DNA of 64,000 nt from NCBI GenBank assembly GCA_028023455.1, contig JAQFVV010000112.1, positions 3,136,001 through 3,200,000 of the forward strand. Reading direction: 5' to 3'. Within the stretch, counting starts at the first letter, position 1. Every line of letters begins with the position of its first letter. Shown here piece by piece: positions 1 to 9,690 of the stretch. A model generated the notes under the pieces. That model was not told the origin of the DNA, ran no database searches, and saw nothing but the letters and a program-made list of their open reading frames with translations. A program made the translations under genes and the position numbers. The stretch is from Epiperipatus broadwayi (Eukaryota > Onychophora > Udeonychophora > Euonychophora > Peripatidae).

Positions 1-212
1 AGGAATTCTACCATCAGATTTCAATGGTATGGATGGCTTTAATGAGGTGATTGAATTAGAGTATTTTATTGTCATATTGGATTGCCATTGATTTCTTAAC
101 ATATGTACAAAATTTTAATGAAATCTTCTTGATAGAAGTCTGTTAAACTTAATTATAAAATTTATCCTAAACAAAGAGTTTTTGAAATAAGTAAAATCAT
201 TTAAAAAACTAA
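1..212 (+). repeat. Family G dispersed repeat, 3' part
   Basis: This stretch matches the last ~200 bp of the three family G copies at 59700-63775: a tract reading roughly 'gtcatattg..attgccattgat', then 'acaaaattttaatgaaatc', 'gatagaagt' and a final 'taaacaaagagtttttgaa'. Such ends (a 'caaatttgaag' block followed by a short A/C-rich tail) resemble 3' ends of invertebrate non-LTR elements, but no coding part is visible. The copy is cut by the window edge. Confidence 0.6.
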
Positions 213-221
213 TAAATCTAA

Positions 222-1240
222 ATAAACTGATTTATCATCATTGTCAACCATAATCAATCCACTGCATGATAAAAGTCATTCCATGTTCAATCCATCTCTG
301 ATATTTAGCCTCTCTTTTCCACATTACCCCTGCACACTTCCTTATTTCATCCATCCACCTCATATGTGGTCTCTTACTAGATCTTTTACAATTTCTTTGA
401 ATCCAGCTTAAGATTTCAATTTCCCATCTATTATTATTTTTTTAATATGTGTCCAAACCAACTACACTTCAGTCTCTTAATTCTTTCAACAATGTCAATA
501 ACATCTGTTTGTTCTCGTACCCATGTATTTTATTTTTGATCTTTTCTTGTTATTCCTAACATGCATCTCTCCATACTTCTTTGAGTGATTTGAAATCTCC
601 GTATTGCTCTTCTGTTAAGTGTTTAAGTCTATGATCCATAAGTAAGAACTGGTAAAACACATTTATTAAAAACCTTCCTTTTCAAACACATAGGAATATT
701 TCCTTTTAATAGTAAGTTATTATACCAAAAGCACTTCAACCAAATTTAATTCTATGATTAATTTCATCCATTATGTTTCCATCTGTAGTAATAATCTGAC
801 CAAGGTATTTGTAGTTGTTCTTCTATCTCATCATTATCAACTTTATTTTCATCTTTTGAGAAAATCTATTGAATATTGCTTTAGTCTTTTCAACATTTAC
901 CTTTAGTCCTACTTTCTTATTCTTATCTGATAACTCTTGCAACATTTCCTGAAACTCTGAAGTATTATTTGCAAAAGTAAGTACATTATCTGTAAAATCT
1001 AAAAAATTTAAATAATCTCCAATTACTTTTATTCCTTTAACTTCCCATTTTAATTCACAAATACTTCTTGCAGCACTGCTGTAAAAAGTTTTGGAGATAT
1101 GGAGTCACCCTGTCTTATACCTTTCTCAATGTCATCCTTCCTAGTATAATCTATTGTTGAGGAAATTATAAAATAAAACAGTTTCTTGCCTTCAACATAT
1201 TTTTGATACAATTGTATTGTTTCCTCTGTAGAATATAAGA
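222..1240 (-). pseudogene. RTE-clade LINE fragment, 3' half, antisense
   Basis: The reverse complement aligns by eye with the 3' half of the better RTE copy at 9742-12607. It starts from the RT block around 'IEKGIRQGDSISP', runs through the C-terminal region (the 'tggatgaaataag' block and the final 'cagtggattga') and ends in the TGA-rich 3' tail. No open frame survives, so this is a dead, 5'-truncated insertion. The 5' truncation lies near 1240, where similarity becomes doubtful. The truncation and short TGA-repeat tail are usual for RTE insertions. Confidence 0.75.
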
Positions 1241-1599
1241 GTAAACTATGAAATTTATATAAAGCTAATAAAAATCTATGACATCTAATTTTATAAAATA
1301 TATTCTTATGTTCATTTTATAACTTAATATAGGTTTTATTTCTAATATTATGATTTTATCAAGCACTTTGCTTTTATGCTTGATGAGCATTCTTCTTCCA
1401 GTGGGTGGGAATTATTAAAAAGATAATTACAAATTATTTTATTTAGGACCAAGCATAGCATATTTCAAATGTTACTCTATTTAAGAATAATTCTGTTTAT
1501 TTTCTAAATAACCTGTGTGATCATTTTGCTTGGTAATGTTAAAACTAAAAAATAATTTATTTTTACTAATAAATTTTATAAATATAGCTTTATTTCTGA
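1241..1599. other. AT-rich spacer, nothing recognised
   Basis: No open frame, repeat match or motif was seen on either strand. Confidence 0.4.
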
Positions 1600-2155
1600 A
1601 TATTATGCAAATAAAACACTTATTTATAAGTAAGTTTTAGTGAAGAAGATATAAATTAAATGTTAATATCAATAGGCTGAGCGTTTTCGCGGATCCATGC
1701 CTCATAATCATAGCCATCATAAAAAATATACAATAAAATATATGCAAAAATATTTAAATAAGCCAGTGTTATGTAGACTATTTCTTTGAGATCTCAAAGC
1801 AAGTATCTTTTCTATTGATACCATGGATGTTTCTATTAATGTAGAATGCTTCTTTTATTTTTCTCTTATGATCGTTTGACTCTGAGTGTAAGATTATAAG
1901 ATTGGCAAGTGTGAAGTTGGGTGCAGATTGCTTGGCATGCTCCAAAAATACAGAGGATGTATTGTTGATCTTCTGATCTCTTCTGTAAGTGTACAGGTGT
2001 TGAGCATCTTTCCATATATTTTATTATACATTTTTTATGATGGTTATGATTATGAGGCCTGGATCCCCGAAAACGTTCAGCCTATCGATATTAACATTTA
2101 ATGTATGTCTTCTCCACTAAAACCTACTTATAAATAAGTGCTTTATTTACATAAT
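1600..2155. repeat. PLE-derived foldback with ~140-bp arms
   Basis: The left arm (about 1600-1742) and right arm (about 2016-2155) are inverted copies of each other with scattered mismatches; both contain 'cacttatttataag' and 'cctcataatcata'. About 270 bp lie between the arms. The arms read outward as 'FYDGYDYEAW', continuing the PLE-like frame in the centre, so both look like copies of one PLE 3' region joined head-to-head. Inverted terminal pieces of this kind are known for Penelope-like elements. Confidence 0.7.
1743..2015 (-). pseudogene. PLE GIY-YIG C-terminal remnant
   Basis: Translating the minus strand gives a broken stretch resembling 'SNDHKREIKEAFYINRN' followed by 'INRKD'. This resembles the end of the GIY-YIG endonuclease domain of Penelope-like polyproteins (a basic 'KR.IKEA..I' helix followed by 'N.N'). 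The GIY-YIG core itself is absent. It is a short decayed remnant between the foldback arms, from a different PLE subfamily than the one at 37100-39560. Confidence 0.5.
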
Positions 2156-2275
2156 AAATTTTGTTTTATTTTTAGTAGTATACCTTCTTTTTAGTTTCCA
2201 TTTGCTTGTTAATTATCAATAACAATGTACATGAAGTATTATAACTTTATCTTTCCTATTGGATTGTCAAATTCT

Positions 2276-2459
2276 TATAATATTAATATCATCTATGTTC
2301 TTTATTACTTTTACAATGCTTTTTTACAACCTAATATGATAGTTTTGATTACCCCAGCAATCTTCTTCAGAAGTATAGCAATCGAAACTGTCATATTAGG
2401 TTGTAAAAAAAGTATTGTAAAAGTGTTAAAGAACCTAGATGATATTAATATTATAACAA
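2276..2459. repeat. Long hairpin, ~72-bp arms plus imperfect inner stem
   Basis: The left arm (about 2276-2347, from 'ttataatattaatatcatct') and right arm (about 2388-2459) are inverted copies with few mismatches, sharing 'acaacctaatatga'. The inner 40 bp is itself imperfectly palindromic around 'cttcttcagaag'. A short frame runs through the hairpin (2225-2482), but it is an open-frame accident of the inverted repeat with no recognisable domain. Confidence 0.75.
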
Positions 2460-4082
2460 TGTATATGTATTGTTACCAATGAATGGATTGATTAAATAAA
2501 GTTTAACCCAAAGTGAGTAAAGCAAGGGTTTAAGTTTAATGACTTCAATCTGAAACAAATAATAAAAATCAAGCCAATGAACATTGGTTATATGTGTAAA
2601 CTTTAAAGTGATTCACTATTTTAGTGCCAACTATCAAATTCCGCAGCATACAAAATAAATGTCCACACACCATAGATGTCATATTTGTATTTTTAGCTAC
2701 ATACTGATTTTATCATGAGGGTCTTCATTTCCATGCCAGGCTTATCTCTAAAATAATAGAGACTATACAAAACAAATTAAGTGAGAATATATAAGTTGTT
2801 AATATGTTCATATTGAATAGATACATATAAATCTAAATAGCACATTTATAATATACTTTCAGTTGAATATGTTTTACCACTTTAAATATAGTTCTGCCTT
2901 TGATGTCAATAATTTTACCCATCTCTTTATTATTTTAATAAACTTAGTTTCTACATTGAATTCATTAGTTACAATTCTATATGCTTCATGAAAGTGTGTG
3001 TGTGCTGACAGAACATGGTATAATATTCTCATATATTCATTTCATTTATCCTGTACTTTACTACATTAACACAATCTCATTAGATATTTTATTCCAACTT
3101 CTAAACAAGTGTGAAAATTTTTATAGACTATATCGCTAATAATATTTTAATATATTTACATAGCAAATAATGTGTTACAATAGTCATAATGTGCCAATAA
3201 ATAGATCCATCAATGATATAGCTAAATATCAATTGTTAATTATTAAATACATAAAAACTTACTACTTTAAGTCAAAAACGTTTAGGTCTGAATAGACATT
3301 TCATCCCAAACAGAAGAACGATTTAGACACACCTCACTTCAAACATCTGTTGTATATTTATTACTTTTTCAGACAACAATTCCATGTATATTATGCCTAA
3401 CTTCAAAATACCATTACACATTTTGATTAACAAAATAATTTTTATTCTAAACATTCTTTGATTTAATGGAATTATATTATCTTTATTATTTAACTCAAAC
3501 AATTTTCTTCTTAATGGTGATATAAGTTTTATACAAATAAATATGTTCTTAATGTTTTAAACTACTAATTTAACAACACTATTCTTTTGTATTTTGACTC
3601 TATTTAACCTGATAAGTTATGTTTTAAGCCCATATCATTATTTCTGCCTATTCCATGTATCGATAATGAAGCACTGGTTTGTATATACACTTCAACAAAA
3701 ATGTCCAACAAAAGAGCTGTTATAGGTTAATGAGAAACTTGTTTAGCATCAAGGATTATCAATTAGTAATAATTGGTAGCTTCTTGGCAACATCAAAAGT
3801 TAAAAGTTATCTCTGTCTACATGGATATAATCTCATTTCTATTCTTTATTACAATAACAATCCATGGAAATATTTAATTCAGTATGTATATTACTTAAAT
3901 AATAAGTCCAACAAATAACAACAAAGTCTTCTATTTTAAAAATAACTCATTAATTTCAATATATATATTTACAATTCATGCACAAACTTCTTTATAAATT
4001 TTGATTTATAAAAACGTTTGTGCATGGATTATATACATATTTTTAAATAATAAGTATAATAATGCTCAAGACTAAATGGGTT
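2460..4082. other. AT-rich spacer with one hairpin
   Basis: No gene or named repeat was recognised in 1.6 kb. At 3977-4026 there is a hairpin with ~21-bp arms ('catgcacaaac' paired with 'gtttgtgcatg', one or two mismatches) and a very short loop. Confidence 0.4.
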
Positions 4083-4640
4083 TGTAAAGTAATCATTAAA
4101 AACTAGTCAACACTTAGACAATCCCAATATCACTAACAATCAGCAATTTCTAACTGTTGTCAAGGCAACCTCCTTATAACAAAAAAGGTAGAATCCACCT
4201 TTATTTATGATCCAATGTATTTATATAGACACTAAAGATTGCAACTTGATCACAAAGATTGAAATTATTGATGCAAAGAAGTTTAAGTAAACCTCTTAAA
4301 ACAGGTAAATATAACATGTATATATGTATATAAACTGGTAAATATAACGTGTGCTAAATATAACTTTATATTAAACATACCTCAACGTTTTACATTCAGA
4401 TATCAGCCTTTCAAACTAATTGTGCATATGCTTTTGCGAGTGTTAATAATAATAAATGAATATTTTCTCTCCAAAACAAGATATAGTATTTATGCAGGAA
4501 TAAAATGTATCCACTTATTCCTACGACTCAAATGCTTATATATGAGCAAATCTGAAGTACTGGCAAGAAAAGCATGAGGATGGAGCACTCACTTTAAATT
4601 ACTATATACGATGTCTGAATGAATGATGTCGGTGAAATAA
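4083..4640 (-). repeat. Family A dispersed repeat, long version
   Basis: Family A copies share a terminal 'cattaaaaaccagtcaacac', a 'gttgtcaaggcaacctcc' block, 'attgcaacttg' and 'acaaagaagttta'. This copy continues with a second segment ('tttcaaactaatt', 'tttatgcaggaataaaa', 'tatatgagcaaatctgaag') that recurs inside the foldback at 17083-17995. No coding capacity. Orientation is defined with the 'gttgccttgacaaca' block on the sense strand. It could be a SINE or MITE; no Pol III boxes were seen. Confidence 0.7.
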
Positions 4641-4644
4641 ATGT

Positions 4645-5066
4645 AGACAAAGGAAGTAAATTACTCTCCCCAGGCAATGAATTAAAAACACTCTAAATGT
4701 TGAATAAAAGATGTAAAATAAAATGAATCCACCTATTCTTGGAGTACTGATATTTATAAGTATACATTTTTTAACAATGTTGGTAATTCAGAGTAAAATT
4801 AACTTATCAGTCAAATGGAATAGTTATTAAACTCATAATTAATCATACAAGACTGGAGACAGAATTTTACTTTCAACATCTTGATTGCAATAATTAAATA
4901 ACATTTAATATGTAAACTTTAAATTAACCATAGCTCAATATATATGGAAGGTATGCTTATAAACATCAGAGTTCCAAGAATAGTTGGATTCATTCTATTT
5001 TTGATTCTTTGTTCAACATTTAGAGTCTTTTAATTTATAGTTTGGAGAGGGTGATTTATTCCCTTT

Positions 5067-5070
<4 letters not shown>
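4645..5070. repeat. Foldback with ~125-bp arms
   Basis: The left arm (4645-4772) and right arm (4942-5070) are inverted copies. Shared blocks are 'actctaaatgttgaa' and 'attcttgga', with several mismatches per 20 bp. The ~170-bp centre is AT-rich and unrecognised. It abuts family A on the left and an (AT)n tract on the right. Confidence 0.7.
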
Positions 5071-5106
<36 letters not shown>

Positions 5107-5136
5107 GTATACAACATATATATATATATATATATT
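5071..5136. repeat. (AT)n microsatellites
   Basis: There are two TA-dinucleotide runs, separated by about 20 bp of mixed sequence, directly before the 5' LTR. The LTR element may have inserted into this tract, because TA repeats also follow its 3' LTR. For the same reason a target duplication cannot be defined. Confidence 0.8.
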
Positions 5137-6517
5137 TGTAACATTTATTTATATACATTGCAAATATATTGGCATTTGGTAAAAGCTAAAGATTACTTAG
5201 ATTACTTAGATTTTTTTTTGACTATAATTTTTTTTTAAAAAAAAACATACAATGAAAGTTAAATTATTCTTTCGTATTTTTTTTAATTAATTAGAAAGAA
5301 AAGTTAGAATTGGAGAAAACAAAAGACACAAATTACCAATCTAGATAAAAGAAAGTAAAAATATTTCAACTAATTAAAGATGGTTATGCTGAAAAAAATA
5401 AAGACTTTGTAACATAAATTTTATAAAGAATATATAAGATTATCAACGTATATTTTGACAAACAAAAGATATGGGCAGAAGTCTGAAAACTGGACCTCTA
5501 GTATAAAAAGGAGGGCTTCAGTTGGAGGAACATCTTGGTTTGCCTGATATTCTTTTGGTTGGTTTTGGATTAAAGAATCCAGACCACTCTACAATGAAAA
5601 AGTTCTTCATATGAGAGTAGACCAGAGCTTTAGCTGACATCATTACCGATGGACACCAGAGAAGCTTATGCGACTAGCCTATGGAACCAGCACCAAGATC
5701 AACTAATAATCAAAGGCCGTGAGCTCATTTTAACCCCGAAAAACTATGCATAGTTATCTACAACCAGCGTGAATTCACTAAAACTTACCGGTAAGACTAC
5801 TTATTCCTGATTGTGACAAAATTAAGCGTTTGCAAACAAGTCTTAAAATAATCCCAATATAGACATTAATTTTCTTATTAAAGAGACTTTCGTTTAAATA
5901 ATTTTATACAAGATCTTGGAAATGAATTGTAATAAGTGAACATTATTAAATTACTTTATCCAACTTTTTTATAAATTGATTCATGTTCTCTCCAGTTTAG
6001 TTAATTTGTGATTTAACCTACAAATATTTTTAGTTTGTTGGAATAAAAGAGATTTTACTTTTATCAATCTTTTTCATTGTGCGTTATTAATAATAGTTAT
6101 TATTTTTATTATTAAATTTATTATTAGTATAATAAGATTTAAAACATAATTTACCTTTGCCAATATGTTTGAATAAACCCAGGAATAATAATCTTAAAAA
6201 AAATAATTCTCGTTATGGTAGAATTACTGATTCTTAAAAAAAATTAAAATCTTTTCTTTTTTTTATTTACAACTTGCGAGACATGCTGGCAACATATTTC
6301 AGTGATTTCTTAGGAATTCTGGTGCCCATATTAATTAAATTAAAAGCTGATTTCATCAATAGCATAATTCTCAACAATTAATAGGCCAAGGTTGATCAGG
6401 AAATATAGCTATGTTTTTAGAATAGAAATACAACTCTCTTCTTTTTTGACATAGCTTGATCAACTCGCATGCAGTTTATATTAGCATGTAGAGGCCTAGC
6501 AAAATGGAAATGTTATA
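5137..6517 (+). repeat. 5' LTR
   Basis: This is a direct copy of 7241-8629 over its whole length with small indels. It holds a TATA-like promoter (5502) and an AATAAA at 6042-6047 that could serve as the polyadenylation signal. Where the two LTRs differ at CpG sites, this copy more often has TG or CA, for example 'gacatgctggcaacat' here against 'gacgtgctggcgacat' in the other. Confidence 0.85.
5502..5509 (+). promoter_or_regulatory. TATA box in 5' LTR
   Basis: TATAAAAA is kept in both LTRs (5502 and 7610) and lies about a quarter of the way into the LTR, a plausible place for the U3/R border. No convincing initiator at ~30 bp spacing was seen. Confidence 0.5.
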
Positions 6518-6518
6518 A

Positions 6519-6536
6519 TGGTGCCCAACATGGGGC
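6519..6536 (+). promoter_or_regulatory. Primer binding site, tRNA-Lys-like
   Basis: 'tggtgcccaacatggggc' begins two bases after the LTR end. It differs from the classical tRNA-Lys1,2 primer site at two positions, and both differences are CG-to-TG or CG-to-CA changes. Decay of methylated CpG would explain them. Confidence 0.75.
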
Positions 6537-7240
6537 TTCAATTTAACCACAACCTGAGATAAGTTGTAATGATAAAGAACGTTACAACGATGACCCAAAG
6601 AAACTCACAGCCAGAAAATAAATAGTAATTTTTTTAAAAAAAAAATTATAAAAAAAAACTAACTAATTAAACCCTGATTATTAAAATATAAAAAAAATAT
6701 TTTTTTAATATGACTTCCAGAAAAAAAACATATATGTATATATTTTTTGATATGTTTAAAAAAAACATGAGCGCGGCTGATGTAGACGTAAGTCACAAGT
6801 ATTTGACCGGGTAGGCGGTTTCTGAAGAGAGGAAAAACATAGCCCCGAGTCCTAGTATGCAGTATATTAACATAAGACCACTTTTATATATCTATCAGTC
6901 TATTTCTAGCAGGAATCCCAATAAAGAGGAAGGTGGATCAAGTTGCCGTGAGCCTGTAAGACTCAAAATGATGAACAATGCTTGTTAGTGCTTATAACTT
7001 GGGCTTCTTATTGTTACTATTACATTTAAGCGGAAAGGACACAGATAAATGTGAAATATTTTTTATTCCCACCGTGTTAGACCTAAAAGTGGGTGTTAAA
7101 GCCAAACATCACTTGTTGAATGAGTCTACACAACATATCAGCATGCTACTGCAAAAAGAACATGAATATGAATTTAAAAACTTAAGAATAAAATTAGTGT
7201 AAACCTCTATTTTATTCTCATCTCCTAGCGCTGGTGGTAT
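6537..7240 (+). other. Interior of the LTR element, no known domain
   Basis: The ~700-bp interior has one short open frame of 74 codons (6978-7202) with a hydrophobic leucine-rich start ('LGFLLLLLHLSG') and a charged end. It resembles no retroelement protein I know and may be chance. The rest is poly-A/T-rich. Confidence 0.4.
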
Positions 7241-8629
7241 TGTAACATTTATTTATATATGTTGCAAATATATTGGCATTTGGTAAAAGCTAAAGATTAC
7301 TTAGATTATTCAGATTTTTTTTTGACTATAATTTAAAAAAAAAAAAAAACGTACAATGAAAGTTAAATTATTCTTTGTTTTTTTTTTAATTAATTAGAAA
7401 TAAAAGTTAGAATTGGAGAGAACAAAAGACACAAATTACCAATCTAGATAAGAGAAAGTAAAAATATTTCAACTAATTAAAGATGGCAGAATTATGCTGA
7501 AAAAAATAAAGACTTTGTAACATAAATTTTATAAAGAATATATAAGATTATCAACATATATTTTGACAAACAAAAGATATGTGCAGAAGTCTGAAAACTG
7601 GACCTCTAGTATAAAAAGGAGAGCTTTGGTTGGAGGAATGTCTTGGTTTGCCTGATATTCTTTTGGTTGGTTTTGGATTAAAGAATCCAGACCACTCTAT
7701 GATAAAAAAGTTCTTCATATGAGAGTAGACCGGAGCTTTAGCTGACATCGTTACCGATGGACACCAGAGAAGCTTACGCGACTAGCCTATGGAACCAGCA
7801 CCAAGATCAACTAATAATCAAAGGCCGTGAGCTCATTTTAACCCTGAAAAACTATGCATAGTTATCTACAACCAGCGTGAATTCACTAAAACTTACCAGT
7901 AAGACTACTTATTACTGATTGTGACGAAATTAAGCATTTGCAAACAAGTCTTAAAATAATCTCAATATAGACATTAATTTTTTTTATTAAAGAGACTTTC
8001 ATTTAAATAATTTTATACAAGATCTTGGAAATGAATTGTAATAAGTGAACATTATTAAATTACTTTATCCAACTGTTTTTTATAAATTGATTCATGTTCT
8101 CTCCAGTTTAGTTAATTCGTAATTTAACTTACAAATATTTTTAGTTTGTTGGAATAAAAGAGATTTTACTTTTATCAACCTTTTTCATTGTGCGTTATTA
8201 ATAATAGTTATTATTTTTTATTATTAAATTTATTATTAGTTTAATAAGATTTAAAATGTAATTTACCTTTGCCAATATGTTTGAATAAGCCCAGGAATAA
8301 TAATCTTAAAAAAATAATTCTCATTATGGTAGAATTACCGATTCTTAAAAAAAATAAAAATCTTTTCTTTTTTTTATTTACAACTTGCGAGACGTGCTGG
8401 CGACATATTTCAGCGAATTCTTAGGAATTCTGGCACCCATATTAAATAAATTAAAAGCTGATCTCGTCAATAGCATAATTGTCAACAATTAATAGGCCAA
8501 GGTTGATCAGGAAATATAGCTATGTTTTTAGAATAGAAATACAACTTTCTTCTTTTTTGACATAGCTTGATCAACTCGCGCGCAGTTTATATTAGCGTGT
8601 AGAGGCCTAGCAAAACGGAAAATGTTATA
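7241..8629 (+). repeat. 3' LTR
   Basis: This is the direct copy of the 5' LTR. It keeps more CpGs ('ctcgcgcgcag', 'tagcgtgtag', 'aaaacgg') than the 5' copy. A 65-codon antisense frame at 7551-7748 is not supported as a gene: the other LTR copy does not preserve it as a distinct product. Confidence 0.85.
7610..7617 (+). promoter_or_regulatory. TATA box in 3' LTR
   Basis: TATAAAAA is conserved at the same place as in the 5' LTR. If active it would drive transcription rightwards into 8630 and beyond. Confidence 0.45.
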
Positions 8630-8639
8630 ACATATATAT

Positions 8640-8990
8640 ATATATTTAAACACAAATATATCATGTGTACTGAGCTGAATGTAATTAGAAGGGATTTGAA
8701 CTCAGACTTTCAAGCTCCCTATAGATAGCCATTCCATCCCATACAACCAGTACACATATCCACATACCTGTGAAAAACATAATGATCCCCAACATAAGTA
8801 TTTTATGCTGAACCAGCATTCATCAGTTGATACAGATCATCATCTTCCACACATTTATATATAATAAGTGCTCAGTTTATATTAAGCTAGCAAATCTTCA
8901 AACTTTAATGGACTGACTTTAAACTTCTCCACTCTCCAATTTTTTAACCATCCATATCACTGAAAATCTGATTATATATATATTGTAAAA
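8640..8990 (-). repeat. Family C repeat with B-box-like sequence
   Basis: Shared landmarks with 47700-48060, 48487-48800, 50087-50720 and 53730-54010 are 'gatttgaactcagactttc', 'ccacatac.tgtgaaaa', 'gatc.ccaa.ataagtatttta', 'cattcatcagttga' and 'tttatattaag.tagcaaat'. On the minus strand the first landmark reads as a Pol III B-box-like 'gagttcaaatccc', so the family may be a tRNA-derived SINE or have captured such a head. No A box is clear here. Confidence 0.65.
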
Positions 8991-9690
8991 ATGTAAAATA
9001 GTCTTTAAGTAGCCCTTTGCAAAGCATATTCAACAGCACCTCACAAAGAGATACTATAGAAGGCAGTACTCAAATAGACTTGCCAATTGTTGGGTAATAA
9101 ATGGTTGAACATTTTTCATCTTTCCATAAAGAGAAAAACCGAGTGAAATGGCAGTGCAAGGCAAAGGTTGATTCAAACAGTTTTTTTTTTTGAAAGGAAG
9201 GCAGAAAAGAAAGATGAGAATACCAGTGTTTTCCATTATTCTTTTATCTTTTGACTACAAATATCTACAAACCCATGTGCAAAACAAATTTTCAAGTGCT
9301 ATTTAGTTGCTTAATGGGAACTATATGAAAAAGGCTGCAGAAAGGAGTTTGCTTTTAACTGAAAGGAGACCCTTTGATTCCTCTTGGAGGTCTTAAAGGA
9401 ACTGAGCAGGGCAAATTCCTAATGTCCACTCTATATGTTCTTGTCATTGCAGCTGTTATTACTATGTGATTATTCATATAGTATACAAACATGGATGGGC
9501 TGCTCACCAACATGCATTAGCCAGCATAGTGAGTTTATTGGCTTTTTACGTCTGAGTTTAAGATCAAGAAACACCATGGTTTTTCTTCTCAGTTGTTTGA
9601 TAGGGCAGAATGAATGTTTGTGTAAATGATAAATATTTTTCCCAATACATATATACAATTATGACAGACAAAAATAAAGCATGGCCCTTA
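8991..9690. other. Spacer, nothing recognised
   Basis: Short frames on both strands around 9054-9236 and 9435-9658 overlap in antisense and show no domain. Base composition is less AT-extreme here than nearby, so an unrecognised old element is possible. Confidence 0.35.

Larger units (their letters stand above)
5137..8629 (+). mobile_element. Non-autonomous LTR retrotransposon with 1.4-kb LTRs
   Basis: Two direct copies of about 1.38 kb (5137-6517 and 7241-8629) flank only ~720 bp. Both start 'tgtaacattt' and end 'aaatgttata', which form near-perfect short terminal inverted repeats. Right after the first copy comes a primer binding site like that of tRNA-Lys. The interior carries no gag, protease, RT or integrase, so the element must have depended on a relative for proteins. 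The long-LTR, tiny-interior layout resembles large-LTR non-autonomous derivatives. The LTRs differ at scattered positions, often at CpG, so the insertion is not recent. No clear polypurine tract precedes the 3' LTR. Confidence 0.85.
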
